Shown: positions 35,689 through 45,401, counted from the first letter of the stretch. The stretch: 64,000 nt of DNA from Burkholderia stabilis (GCF_001742165.1 NZ_CP016443.1:1612001-1676000); one strand, 5' to 3'. A program made the numbers and translations. The notes: a model not told the origin generated them from the sequence alone.

Positions 35689-35706
35689 GTCACGCGATCG
35701 CGTGAC
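35689..35706. repeat. Perfect 18-bp palindrome
   Basis: GTCACGCGATCGCGTGAC reads the same on both strands, with no spacer. It lies in the 146-base gap between the convergent porin and small-protein genes, where operators are not expected and where no T tract supports termination. Confidence 0.6.
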
Positions 35707-35754
35707 GACCCATCACCCGCCGTCGCGAAGGCGGGCAAAGCCGACGAACGCGCT

Positions 35755-36129
35755 TCAATTCGGCAGGCTGACCACCTGCTGTTCGTCTTCGAGCAATTGC
35801 GTCAGCGATCCGTGCAGGCGCTCGAGGCTTTGCGGCGGCAGCGCGAAGCTCGCCCAGCCGAGCCCGGTGTGCCGCAGCAGCAGCACCGCGCCGCCATACA
35901 GCGGATGGCGCTCCGCATACCAGCACGGGTCCATCTCCGTCACGAACTGCTGCGCGCGGGGCGGCATCTCGGGCACCGCGGGCTGCATCGAGGCGCGCAG
36001 CAGGCTCAGATACTGGATGACCGCGTCGACATCCTCCGGGTCGAGCACCGCGGCGCCACGTTCGATCGACACCAGCACCACCGGCTTGCCGTGCTCCTGG
36101 ATCATCTTGATACTCAGCGGCTGCATCAT
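35755..36129 (-). CDS. Hypothetical cytosolic protein (124 aa)
   Basis: 124 residues starting MMQPLSIKMIQEHGKPVVLV, no signal peptide or membrane segment. The central stretch DPEDVDAVIQYLSLLRASM is helical. AAGGAA precedes the start at 36129 by about 8 bases. Family not recognised. The IS copy 2 lies 175 bases upstream, and a CTTCATGAAG palindrome is at 36208-36217 in its leader. Confidence 0.65.
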   Translation of the reverse strand: MMQPLSIKMIQEHGKPVVLVSIERGAAVLDPEDVDAVIQYLSLLRASMQPAVPEMPPRAQQFVTEMDPCWYAERHPLYGGAVLLLRHTGLGWASFALPPQSLERLHGSLTQLLEDEQQVVSLPN

Positions 36130-36304
36130 TTCTGCGTTCCTTGTGGCTACATACGTCGCCTTATTATCGGCAGCGGCACAACGCGCCCACCTGAAGATTT
36201 GGTGTCGCTTCATGAAGTTTTTTTTAGAGAGCGAACCGCTCGGCACGACCATTCATGTCGCGCCTGCGCGGCTTGCGGATCGTTTTCATCCGCCGCTTCC
36301 TTAA

Positions 36305-37514
36305 GGAAACGCTGATCAATGGACCAACTTCCGAAGTTGCAGGCGAGATGGCTTCAAATTTTCTGGATGACGAAGCGAATCGGCGCTCAATTCAGTGAAT
36401 TTGGCGCGTAAGCGAGCCTCCCCTGCTCGCATTTTTCATACGCATGACGGACTGCTCCCATGGACCGATCGCAACAGATTTCGCGCAATCACCAGATTCG
36501 CCAGAGCGAACAGGCTGAACAGTTGCGCGGTGTTCTTGGCCAAGCCCTTGTATCGGGTCTTGCGATGCTGAAACAGATTCTTGACGATATGAAACGGATG
36601 CTCAACCCGCGAACGGATCTGCGCCTTGGTTCGCTCGAGCGCGATCACCAGGTCCTTCAGCGCTCCTTCTTGCATCGCCTTGATCTTTCCCCGCCTGGCA
36701 GCGACGTGCCACTTCACGGCCTTGCCCGCCATTTCCTCGCGCTTGTCGACGCCAATGTAGCCCGCGTCGGCGAACACCTGCTCTTCATGCCCGTGCAGCA
36801 GGGCATGAGCTTGCGATACATCCGACACGTTGGCCGCCGTGCCAACCACACTGTGAATCAGGCCCGAGTCGGCGTCGACGCCAATGTGGGCTTTCATGCC
36901 AAAGTGCCATTCGTTGCCCTTCTTCGTTTGATGCATTTCCGGGTCACGGCTCTTCCCGGCATTCTTGGTCGACGGCGGCGCTTCAATGATCGTCGCGTCA
37001 ACCAGCGTGCCTTCCTTCATCATCAGCCCACGCTCGCACAGCGAGATGCCAATCTCGTCGAACAACTTCCGTGTCAGTTCGTGTTCGATCAGCAGGCGCC
37101 GGAACTTCAACAGCGTGGTTGCATCAGGCACGTTCTCGATCGCCAGATCGATGCCGGCGAAGGCTCGCAGCGTGATGCTGTCATACAGCGCGTCTTCCAG
37201 TCCTTCGTCCGACAGTCCGTACCACTGTTGCACGAAGTAGATTCGCAGCATCCGCTCAAGGCCAATCGGCGGGCGACCTCGCGTGCCCTTCGGATAGTGC
37301 GGTTCGATGGCCGACAGCAAGCGCTGCCACGGAACGACCTTCTCCATCTCTTCCAGGAAGCGTTGGCGCCTCGTCACTCGCTTCTTGCCTGCAATTTCCG
37401 CTTCCGCGAAGCCGATCTGCCTCTTCATCGTCGTGGGTCCGTTCCGTGAGCTGTCTTCTAAACGTCCTCGGCTACGTCTGCGATGACCGCCGAGCCGAAT
37501 AAATCAGCGTTTCC
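36305..37514 (-). mobile_element. IS5-family insertion sequence, copy 2 (inverted relative to copy 1)
   Basis: A 1210-bp element with the same 12-bp terminal repeats as copy 1 and a flanking TTAA duplication at 36301-36304 and 37515-37518. It is oriented opposite to copy 1, and the two enclose about 5 kb. The distinct, matched target duplications show two separate insertions with no net inversion between them. Confidence 0.93.
36436..37428 (-). CDS. IS5-family transposase, copy 2
   Basis: 330 residues, full length, with the same DDE motifs as copy 1. Ser at residue 273, in IRSRVEHPF, looks like the ancestral form. It appears intact and potentially active. Confidence 0.95.
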   Translation of the reverse strand: MKRQIGFAEAEIAGKKRVTRRQRFLEEMEKVVPWQRLLSAIEPHYPKGTRGRPPIGLERMLRIYFVQQWYGLSDEGLEDALYDSITLRAFAGIDLAIENVPDATTLLKFRRLLIEHELTRKLFDEIGISLCERGLMMKEGTLVDATIIEAPPSTKNAGKSRDPEMHQTKKGNEWHFGMKAHIGVDADSGLIHSVVGTAANVSDVSQAHALLHGHEEQVFADAGYIGVDKREEMAGKAVKWHVAARRGKIKAMQEGALKDLVIALERTKAQIRSRVEHPFHIVKNLFQHRKTRYKGLAKNTAQLFSLFALANLVIARNLLRSVHGSSPSCV

Positions 37515-37671
37515 TTAAACGAAATTTCATCCATCCCGCGCCGTTTCTTAAGCGTCCGATGCCGGCCCGAATTCCATAATTCATCGCTACCGTGCCGGCC
37601 GCGCACAGCGGAACGCGCCGACGGATCGCCGCCGGCGCGTGCACCGGAACAACTTCTTCCCTTCGCGGACC

Positions 37672-38595
37672 ATGAACCAACTGCAAGCGATGCGCGTCTT
37701 CACGCGCGTAGTCGAGTTGTCGAGTTTCAATCTCGCCGCGCGCCAGCTCGGGATGTCGGCTGCGGCAGTCACGCGCAGCGTCGGCATGCTCGAAGCGCAC
37801 CTGAACATGCGCCTGCTGAACCGGACGACGCGCAGCCTGTCGCTCACCGAAACCGGCCGCGAATATCTCGACGGCTGCCGCACGATCATCGAAAAGCTCG
37901 ACGAGATCGAATCGAATCTCGTGCAGGCCACCCGCGACCCGCGCGGCACGCTGCGGATCGCCGCATCGGCGACCTCGGTTGCGGCCGGCCTCGGCACGTT
38001 GTTGTCGACGTACCGCGCCGATCATCCGCGCGTCCGGTTCGACGTGACGACGTTCGACACGCACGTCGACATGGTCGAGGGCGGCTACGACGTGTGCTTC
38101 TGCGACGATCGCCGCCTCGTCAACGCGACCTTCGTGTCGCGGATGCTGACGAGCGTGCGCGACGTGGTGGTCGCATCGCCCGAATACCTCGCGCGCCACG
38201 GCACGCCGAACGACCCCGTCGAGCTGAACGAGCACAGCCTCCTGACCGTGTCGAACGGCACCGCGCGCAGCTGGGAGTTCTCGGATGTGGACGGCTCCTA
38301 CCGCGTCTATACCGGCAACGCGCTCGCGTCGTCCGGCAGCATGATGGTGCGGATCGCGGCGCTCAATCACATGGGCATCACGCAATTGCCGCACCCGCTC
38401 GTCGCCGACGATCTCGCGCGCGGCACGCTGCTGCCGCTGCTCGAACGCTACGAAGTAAACGGCGGGCCGCGCAGCGTCTCGATGCTTTATCCGAGCCGCA
38501 ACTATCTGTCGACCAAGGTGCGCAGCTTCATCGACTACGTGGTCGAACACTATCGCGCGCCCGACCGCACCGCCGCGCGGCTGGCCGCCGCCTGA
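37672..38595 (+). CDS. LysR-family transcriptional regulator
   Basis: 307 residues. The N-terminal domain NQLQAMRVFTRVVELSSFNL with helix-turn-helix LAARQLGMSAAAVTRSVGML and NRTTRSLSLTETG matches the LysR subgroup near DmlR/PecT. It lies 22 bases upstream of the response regulator gene and may share its transcript. The effector and targets are unknown; the RND operon downstream is a candidate. Confidence 0.88.
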   Translation: MNQLQAMRVFTRVVELSSFNLAARQLGMSAAAVTRSVGMLEAHLNMRLLNRTTRSLSLTETGREYLDGCRTIIEKLDEIESNLVQATRDPRGTLRIAASATSVAAGLGTLLSTYRADHPRVRFDVTTFDTHVDMVEGGYDVCFCDDRRLVNATFVSRMLTSVRDVVVASPEYLARHGTPNDPVELNEHSLLTVSNGTARSWEFSDVDGSYRVYTGNALASSGSMMVRIAALNHMGITQLPHPLVADDLARGTLLPLLERYEVNGGPRSVSMLYPSRNYLSTKVRSFIDYVVEHYRAPDRTAARLAAA

Positions 38596-38617
38596 CGCCA
38601 CCCGGGCCGCTTCATCG

Positions 38618-39292
38618 ATGACACACATCCTGACGATCGAAGACGATCCGCTGATCGCGGATCACATCACGCACACACTGCGCGCCGCCGGCCACCAGGT
38701 CGACGTCGCGCGCACCGGGCGGGACGGCATGGCCAAGGCGATGAGCGCCGACTACGACGTCGTCACGCTCGACCGCATGCTGCCGGATCTCGACGGGCTC
38801 GCGATCCTCGCGACGATGCGCGGCGTCGGCCTCGACACGCCGGTGCTCGTGATGAGCGCGATGTCCGACGTCGACCAGCGTATCCAGGGGCTGCGCGCGG
38901 GCGGCGACGACTACCTCGTCAAGCCGTTCTCGCTCGACGAGATGTGCGCGCGCATCGACGTGCTGATCCGCCGGCGGCCGCGCGGCCCGCAGGTCGAGAC
39001 GGTCCTGCGCGCGGGCGAGCTCGAACTCGATCTGGTGCGGCGTCGCGTCACGCTCGGCACGCACGAACTCGCGCTGCTGCCGACCGAATTCCGCGTGCTC
39101 GAATTCATGATGCGCCACGCCGGGCGCGTGCTCACGCGCACGATGATCTTCGAGGCGGTGTGGGGCTGCCGCTTCGATCCCGGCACGAACCTGATCGACG
39201 TCCACGTCGGCCGACTGCGCAGGAAGGTGAACCGGCCGGGCGACGCGCCGCTGATCCGCACGATCCGCGGCTCGGGCTACATGCTCGGCTGA
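38618..39292 (+). CDS. OmpR/PhoB-family response regulator without adjacent kinase
   Basis: 224 residues. The receiver has the acidic pair in TIEDDP, phosphoacceptor D52 in VVTLDRMLP and the conserved Lys in DYLVKPF. The C-terminal winged helix contains LLPTEFRVLEFMMRHAGRV and RTIRGSGYMLG. It is a close paralogue of the regulator at 49717. No histidine kinase gene is adjacent. It lies 157 bases upstream of the RND operon, whose leader carries an 18-base motif also found upstream of the DUF4148 gene at 51236. Confidence 0.9.
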   Translation: MTHILTIEDDPLIADHITHTLRAAGHQVDVARTGRDGMAKAMSADYDVVTLDRMLPDLDGLAILATMRGVGLDTPVLVMSAMSDVDQRIQGLRAGGDDYLVKPFSLDEMCARIDVLIRRRPRGPQVETVLRAGELELDLVRRRVTLGTHELALLPTEFRVLEFMMRHAGRVLTRTMIFEAVWGCRFDPGTNLIDVHVGRLRRKVNRPGDAPLIRTIRGSGYMLG

Positions 39293-39309
39293 ATCCGCGC
39301 GCCGCTGCC

Positions 39310-39327
39310 TAAAACTTGTTTCATCTT
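39310..39327 (+). promoter_or_regulatory. 18-bp motif upstream of RND operon (shared with 51116-51133)
   Basis: TAAAACTTGTTTCATCTT, 123 bases upstream of the RND pump ATG, is identical to 51116-51133 upstream of a DUF4148 gene. TTGTTT within it could be a -35 element. A common binding site for the paralogous OmpR-type regulators is the simplest reading. Confidence 0.6.
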
Positions 39328-39449
39328 TTTAGCGACCGGCTGTTAGGGTCCGCTCCGCAGAATACGGTCATCGGCTGCGCATCGGTGTTTTCCCGGCATC
39401 GCGCGCAGCCGGCTCTTCTTCACGACGCTTTTGAACGGAGCAGCACCTC

Positions 39450-42400
39450 ATGCTGAAAATTGTCCGGCTCGCGCTCACCCGGCCCTATACGTTCGTCGTG
39501 CTGGCGCTGCTGATCCTGATCGCAGGTCCGCTCGCCGCACTCCGCACGCCCATCGACATCTTTCCGGATATCCGCATTCCGGTGATCAGCGTCGTCTGGA
39601 ACTACTCCGGCCTGCAGCCGGACGACATGTCCGGACGGATCGTCACGTACTACGAGCGCACGCTCGGCACGACCGTCAACGACATCCAGCACATCGAATC
39701 GCAGTCGTTCCGCAGCTTCGGCATCGTGAAGATCTTCTTCCAGCCGACCGTCGACATCCGCACCGCCACCGCGCAGGTCACGTCGATCTCGCAGACCGTG
39801 CTGAAGCAGATGCCGCCCGGCACCACGCCGCCGCAGATTCTCAACTACAACGCGTCGACCGTGCCGGTGCTGCAGATCGCACTGAGCAGCAACACGCTCG
39901 ACGAGCAGAAGCTGGAAGACTACGCGGAGAACTTCATCCGCCCGCAGCTGCTGTCGGTGCCCGGCGTCGCGATCCCGACGCCGTACGGCGGCAAGGCGCG
40001 CGAAGTGCAGATCGACCTCGACCCGCAGGCGCTGCAATCGAAGGGGCTGTCGGCGCAGGACGTCGCGCACGCGCTCGCCCAGCAGAACCAGATCATCCCG
40101 GCCGGCACGCAGAAGATCGGCCGCTTCGAATACAACATCAAGCTCAACAACAGCCCGCTCGCGCTCGATGCGCTGAACGACCTGCCGATCAAGTCGGTCG
40201 ACGGCACCACCATCACGATCCGCGACGTCGCGCACGTGCGCGACGGCTTCCCGCCGCAGAGCAACATCGTGCGCGTCGACGGCCACCGCGCGGTGCTGAT
40301 GAGCATCCTGAAGAACGGCTCGGCGTCGACGCTCGACATCATCGCGGGCGTGAAGGCCAAGCTGCCGCTGATCGAGCAGACGCTGCCGCCGGGCCTGAAG
40401 CTCGTCACGATGGGCGACCAGTCGACCTTCGTGAAAGGCGCGGTCAGCGGCGTGGCGCGCGAAGGCATCATCGCCGCCGCGCTGACCTCGCTGATGATCC
40501 TGCTGTTCCTCGGCTCGTGGCGCTCGACGCTGATCATCGCCGCGTCGATCCCGCTGGCCGTGCTCTGCGCGATCGCATTGCTCGCGGCCACCGGCGAAAC
40601 GCTCAACGTGATGACGCTCGGCGGCCTCGCGCTCGCGGTCGGGATTCTCGTCGACGATGCGACGGTGACGATCGAAAACGTGAACTGGCACCTCGAACAG
40701 GGCAAGGACACACGCACCGCGATCGTCGACGGCGCGAAACAGATCGTGATGCCGGCGCTGGTGTCGCTGATGTGCATCTGCATCGTGTTCGTGCCGATGC
40801 TGATGCTCGACGGCATCTCGCGCTTCCTGTTCGTGCCGATGGCGAAGGCCGTGATCTTCTCGATGGTGTCGTCGTTCGTGCTGTCGCGCACCTTCGTGCC
40901 GATGCTCGCACAGTACCTGCTCAAGCCGCACGCGTCGGCGGGCCACGCATCGGGCGAGCTGGCCGCGATCATGGATTCGCACGCGGGCCACGCCGGCGCG
41001 CACGACGTGCCGCCGTCGCGCAATCCGCTGGTGCGTTTCCAGCGCGCGTTCGAACGCCGCTTCGAGGCGATTCGCGCGTCGTACCGGATCCTGCTGGGCC
41101 TCGCGCTCACGCGCCGCAAGCCGTTCGTCATTGCGTTCCTGTGCGTGGTGGCCGCGTCGTTCCTGCTCGCACCGTGGCTCGGCCGCAACTTCTTCCCGAC
41201 GATCGACTCGGGCGAGATCTCGCTGCACGTACGCGCGCCGGTCGGCACGCGCGTCGAGGAAACGGCCGCCGAATTCGACCATATCGAGAACACGATCCGC
41301 GGCGTGATTCCGCCTGCCCAGTTGCGCGAGGTGCTCGACAACATCGGCCTGCCGAAGAGCGGGATCAACCTGACCTACAACAACAGCGGCACGCTCGGGC
41401 CGCAGGACGGCGACATCCTGATCTCGCTGTCGAAGGATCACGCGCCGACCGCCGATTACGTGCGCACGCTGCGCGAACTGCTTCCGCGCGCGTATCCGGG
41501 CACCACGTTCTCGTTCCTGCCGGCCGACATCGTCAGCCAGATCCTCAACTTCGGCGCGCCGGCTCCGGTCGACCTGCAAGTGGCCGGCCCGAACCAGCAG
41601 GCCAACCTCGCGTATGCACACGAGCTGTACCGCAAGCTGCGCCTGATCGCCGGCGTCGCCGATCCGCGCATCCAGCAGGCCAGCACCTACCCGCAGTTCA
41701 CGGTGGCGGTCGACCGCACGCGCGCCGACCAGCTCGGCATCACCGAGCAGGACGTGACGAACTCGGTGGTCGCGACGCTGGCGGGCACCAGCCAGGTCGA
41801 CCCGACCTACTGGCTCGATCCGCGCAACGGCGTGTCTTATCCGATCGTCGCGCAGACGCCGCAGTACCGGATGACCACGCTGTCGGCGCTGCAGAACCTG
41901 TCGGTCACCGGCGCCAACGGCCAGTCGCAATTGCTCGGCGGTCTCGCCACCCTCACGCGCGGCGTCGGCAACGCGGTGGTGTCGCACTACAACATCGAGC
42001 CGCTGTTCGACATCTACGCGACCACGCAGGGGCGCGACCTCGGCGCGATCGCCGCCGATATCGACGGCATCGTCAAGGCCACCGCGAAGGATCTGCCGAA
42101 GGGCTCGACCGTCACGCTGCGCGGCCAGGTGCAGACCATGAACGGCGCGTTCGCGGGCCTCCTGCTCGGCCTGGTCGGCGCGATCTTGCTGATCTATCTG
42201 CTGATCGTCGTGAATTTCCACTCGTGGGCCGACGCATTCGTGATCGTCTCGGCGCTGCCGGCCGCGCTGGCCGGCATCGTCTGGATGCTGTTCACCACGC
42301 ACACGCCGCTGTCGGTGCCGGCGCTGACCGGCGCGATCCTGTGCATGGGCGTGGCCACCGCGAACTCGATCCTCGTCGTCAGCTTCGCGCGCGAGCGCCT

Positions 42401-42704
42401 GGCCGAAACCGGCAACGCGCTGGCATCCGCGCTCGAGGCCGGCTTCACGCGCTTTCGCCCCGTGTTGATGACGGCGCTCGCGATGATCATCGGCATGGCG
42501 CCGATGGCGCTCGGCCTCGGCGACGGCGGCGAGCAGAACGCGCCGCTCGGCCGCGCCGTGATCGGCGGCCTCGCGTGCGCGACGATCGCGACGCTGTTCT
42601 TCGTTCCCGTCGTGTTCAGCCTCGTGCATCGGCGCGATGCGCTGAAACACGACGCCACCCGCGCTTCCTCCTCTTCCGCGTCCGGAGCTTCCCATGTCCA
42701 CTGA
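39450..42704 (+). CDS. RND-family efflux transporter permease (AcrB superfamily)
   Basis: 1084 residues, the normal RND size. The N-terminal helix is followed by TPIDIFPDIRIPVISVVWNY, a first periplasmic loop, the TM bundle with GGLALAVGILVDDATVTIEN (the proton-relay Asp pair), a second loop and the C-terminal TM half. It is a proton-driven inner-membrane pump that works with the adaptor and outer-membrane channel encoded next. Its stop overlaps the adaptor start by 11 bases. The pump gene precedes the adaptor gene, the reverse of the usual order. Confidence 0.93.
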   Translation: MLKIVRLALTRPYTFVVLALLILIAGPLAALRTPIDIFPDIRIPVISVVWNYSGLQPDDMSGRIVTYYERTLGTTVNDIQHIESQSFRSFGIVKIFFQPTVDIRTATAQVTSISQTVLKQMPPGTTPPQILNYNASTVPVLQIALSSNTLDEQKLEDYAENFIRPQLLSVPGVAIPTPYGGKAREVQIDLDPQALQSKGLSAQDVAHALAQQNQIIPAGTQKIGRFEYNIKLNNSPLALDALNDLPIKSVDGTTITIRDVAHVRDGFPPQSNIVRVDGHRAVLMSILKNGSASTLDIIAGVKAKLPLIEQTLPPGLKLVTMGDQSTFVKGAVSGVAREGIIAAALTSLMILLFLGSWRSTLIIAASIPLAVLCAIALLAATGETLNVMTLGGLALAVGILVDDATVTIENVNWHLEQGKDTRTAIVDGAKQIVMPALVSLMCICIVFVPMLMLDGISRFLFVPMAKAVIFSMVSSFVLSRTFVPMLAQYLLKPHASAGHASGELAAIMDSHAGHAGAHDVPPSRNPLVRFQRAFERRFEAIRASYRILLGLALTRRKPFVIAFLCVVAASFLLAPWLGRNFFPTIDSGEISLHVRAPVGTRVEETAAEFDHIENTIRGVIPPAQLREVLDNIGLPKSGINLTYNNSGTLGPQDGDILISLSKDHAPTADYVRTLRELLPRAYPGTTFSFLPADIVSQILNFGAPAPVDLQVAGPNQQANLAYAHELYRKLRLIAGVADPRIQQASTYPQFTVAVDRTRADQLGITEQDVTNSVVATLAGTSQVDPTYWLDPRNGVSYPIVAQTPQYRMTTLSALQNLSVTGANGQSQLLGGLATLTRGVGNAVVSHYNIEPLFDIYATTQGRDLGAIAADIDGIVKATAKDLPKGSTVTLRGQVQTMNGAFAGLLLGLVGAILLIYLLIVVNFHSWADAFVIVSALPAALAGIVWMLFTTHTPLSVPALTGAILCMGVATANSILVVSFARERLAETGNALASALEAGFTRFRPVLMTALAMIIGMAPMALGLGDGGEQNAPLGRAVIGGLACATIATLFFVPVVFSLVHRRDALKHDATRASSSSASGASHVH

Positions 42705-43899
42705 GATCGATATCAAGTCGCCGAAACGGCTGCCCAACCTCAAGCTGGTCGCCACGATCACCGCGCTGATCGCGGTCGGCATCGTGACGAGCGGCATCGT
42801 CGGCCGCGCGCACGCGAAACAGGAAATGACCGCCTGGTCCGCCGAACAGGCGGTGCCGACCGTGGTCGCGTACATGCCGACGACCGGCGCCGACGGCGCC
42901 ACGCTGGTGCTGCCGGGCCACCTGTCCGCGTTCGAGAGCGCGCCGATCCACGCGCAGGTGTCGGGTTACCTGCATGCGTGGTACACCGATATCGGCGCGC
43001 ACGTGAAGTCGGGCCAGTTGCTCGGCCTGATCGACACGCCCGAGCTCGACCAGCAGCTTCAGCAGGCGCGTGCGGACCTGCAAAGCTCGCTCGCCAACGA
43101 GAAGCTGGCTGCATCCACAGCCGCGCGCTGGACCAGGATGCTCGCGCAGGATTCGGTGTCGCAGCAGGAAACCGACGAGAAAACCAGCGACCTCGCCGCC
43201 AAGCAGGCGATCGTCGCGGCCAACGAGGCCAACGTGCGGCGCCTCGATGCGCTGGAGGCGTTCAAGCGCATCGTCGCGCCGTTCGACGGCATCGTCACGG
43301 CCCGCAAAACCGATATCGGCCAGTTGATCTCGGCCGGCGGCGGCACCGGGCCCGAGCTGTTCGCCGTGTCCGACGTGCACCAGATGCGCGTGTACGTGAG
43401 CGTGCCGCAGAACGAAGCCGCCGCGATCCGCCCCGGCATGACCGCGACGCTCACCGTGCCCGAGCATCCCGGCGAAACCTTTCACGCGACGCTCGCCGAC
43501 ACCGACGACTCGATCGCCGATTCGACCGGCACGCTGCTCGTGCAACTGATGGTCGACAACCGCGACGGCAAGCTGATTCCGGGCGAATACACCGAGGTGC
43601 ATTTCGCGCTGCCGGCCGACAGCAGCCATGCGCTGACGATCCCGGCCAGCTCGCTGATCTTTCGCCAGGCCGGCCTGCAGGTCGCCGTGGTCGGCAAGGA
43701 CAACCGCGCGGTGTTCAAGCCCGTCACGATCGCGACCGACTTCGGCACGCACGTGCAGATCGCGACCGGCCTCGCCGCCGACGATCGCGTGATCGACAAT
43801 CCGCCCGACTCGTTGTCCGCGGGCGACCCGGTCAGGCTCGCGGCGCCGGCCGGCACCGTCGCCTCGGCCGCGCGCGACACGGAGCGTGCGAATGGCTAA
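42694..43899 (+). CDS. RND efflux periplasmic adaptor subunit (membrane fusion protein)
   Basis: 401 residues. One N-terminal membrane anchor (LVATITALIAVGIVTSGIVG), the lipoyl halves (VSGYLHAWYTDIGAHVKSGQ and later FKRIVAPFDGIVTARKTDIG), a coiled-coil hairpin (about 115-170) and a beta-barrel are in order. It bridges the RND pump and the TolC-like channel. It overlaps both neighbouring genes, so all three are translated together. Confidence 0.92.
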   Translation: MSTEIDIKSPKRLPNLKLVATITALIAVGIVTSGIVGRAHAKQEMTAWSAEQAVPTVVAYMPTTGADGATLVLPGHLSAFESAPIHAQVSGYLHAWYTDIGAHVKSGQLLGLIDTPELDQQLQQARADLQSSLANEKLAASTAARWTRMLAQDSVSQQETDEKTSDLAAKQAIVAANEANVRRLDALEAFKRIVAPFDGIVTARKTDIGQLISAGGGTGPELFAVSDVHQMRVYVSVPQNEAAAIRPGMTATLTVPEHPGETFHATLADTDDSIADSTGTLLVQLMVDNRDGKLIPGEYTEVHFALPADSSHALTIPASSLIFRQAGLQVAVVGKDNRAVFKPVTIATDFGTHVQIATGLAADDRVIDNPPDSLSAGDPVRLAAPAGTVASAARDTERANG

Positions 43900-45364
43900 C
43901 CCGCGTCGGCTCTGCGCGATGCTCGCCAGCATCGCGTTCCTTTCCGCCTGCTCATTCGCGCCCGTCTATCACGCGCCGCAAACCATGCTGCCGGCCCAGT
44001 TCAAGGAAGCGGGCGGCTGGCAGGCCGCGAAACCGGCCGACCGCATCGCGCGCGACGGCTGGTGGAAGGCATTCCGCGATCCCGTGCTCGATCGGCTCGA
44101 AGCGCAGGTGGCCGCAGCCAACCCCGACGTGGCCGCCGCCGTGGCCCGCCATGATGAAGCCGGCGCGCTGTTCGATCAGGCGCGCTCGGGCCTGTTCCCG
44201 ACCATCGGCCTGGGCGCGCAGATCTCGAGCAACCGGCAATCGGCCACGCGCCCGCTGCGCGGCTCGAACCAGCCGAACGTCTATGGCTCCAACACGCTCG
44301 ACGCCGGTTTCGACTACGACCTCGATCTGTGGGGGAAAGTCCGCAACGAGGTCGCGGCCGGGCGCGCCAACGCGCAAGCCAGCGCCGACGATCTCGCGTC
44401 GGTGCAGTTGAGCCTGCAGGCCAGCCTCGCGAACGCGTACTTCAGCCTGCGCGGGCTCGACCAGCAGCAACAGTTGCTGTCCGACACGATCGACACGTAC
44501 CAGCGCGCACTGCAACTGACGATGAGCCGGCACGCCGGCGGCATCGCGTCCGATCTCGACGTCTCTCGCGCGCGGACGCAGCTCGATTCGGCGCGCGCGT
44601 CGGCCGAGGACATACGCGCGCGGCGCGCACTCTACGAGCATGCGATCGCGACGCTCACGGGTGTGCCGGCCTCGTCGTTCTCGCTCGCGCCAGATCTGAG
44701 CACCGGTTACCTGCCGACGATCCCTGCCGGCATTCCGGCCACGTTGCTGCAGCGGCGCCCCGACGTCGCGGCCGCGGAGCGGCGCATGGCGGCCGCCAAC
44801 GCGCAGATCGGCGTGGTGCGCGCGGCATTCTTCCCCGACATCACGCTCGGGCTGATCGGCGGGTATCAGAGTTCGGGACTCGGTCACTGGCTCAGCGCGC
44901 CGAACGAAATCTGGTCGCTCGGGCCCAATCTCGCGCTGACGCTGTTCGACGGCGGACGCCGCCAGGCCCTCACCAACCAGGCGCACGCGAAGCTCGCCGA
45001 AAACGGCGCGCAGTATCGCGCGGTGGTGCTCGCTGCATGCCAGCAGGTGGAGGACAACCTCGCGCTCACGCATCACCTCGGCGACGAAGCCGATCGCGAA
45101 CAGGAGGCGCTCGACGCGGCCGAACGCACGTTGCAGTTGTCGATGTCGCGCTATCGGGACGGCGTCGTCAGCTATCTCGACGTGGTGACGGCGCAGACCA
45201 CCGAACTCAACACGAAGGTCGCGATGCTGGAGCTGAATACGCGCCGGCAGTTGGCATCGGTAGGTTTGATCGCGGCGCTGGGCGGCGGGTGGGCGACGGA
45301 TGAAGCAGCGGGTGCTGCCGAAGCGAAGGCGCCGGTCGCGCTGCCGGCACGTTCGACGACCTGA
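43892..45364 (+). CDS. RND efflux outer-membrane lipoprotein (NodT/OprM family)
   Basis: 490 residues. Signal peptide with lipobox FLSAC (ASIAFLSACSFAPVYH), then two TolC-type repeats with long coiled helices; RPDVAAAERRMAAANAQIGV is the family signature. The start at 43892 overlaps the adaptor stop by 8 bases and has GGAG 7 bases upstream; the GTG at 43886 is an alternative. It provides the outer-membrane exit duct of the tripartite pump. Confidence 0.92.
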   Translation: MANPRRLCAMLASIAFLSACSFAPVYHAPQTMLPAQFKEAGGWQAAKPADRIARDGWWKAFRDPVLDRLEAQVAAANPDVAAAVARHDEAGALFDQARSGLFPTIGLGAQISSNRQSATRPLRGSNQPNVYGSNTLDAGFDYDLDLWGKVRNEVAAGRANAQASADDLASVQLSLQASLANAYFSLRGLDQQQQLLSDTIDTYQRALQLTMSRHAGGIASDLDVSRARTQLDSARASAEDIRARRALYEHAIATLTGVPASSFSLAPDLSTGYLPTIPAGIPATLLQRRPDVAAAERRMAAANAQIGVVRAAFFPDITLGLIGGYQSSGLGHWLSAPNEIWSLGPNLALTLFDGGRRQALTNQAHAKLAENGAQYRAVVLAACQQVEDNLALTHHLGDEADREQEALDAAERTLQLSMSRYRDGVVSYLDVVTAQTTELNTKVAMLELNTRRQLASVGLIAALGGGWATDEAAGAAEAKAPVALPARSTT

Positions 45365-45401
45365 GTCGCGCGCGGCACATACTGAGCGTGTCGCGTTTCG
45401 A

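Noticed and set aside
30125..37518. Composite transposon formed by the two IS5 copies
   Set aside because: Each copy has its own matched target duplication (CTAG and TTAA), so the pair did not move as one unit.
39420..42902. Open frame of over 1100 codons antisense to the RND pump
   Set aside because: Composition is Arg/Asp/His-rich with no domain, as expected from the mirror frame of a high-GC gene; the plus-strand RND protein is unmistakable.
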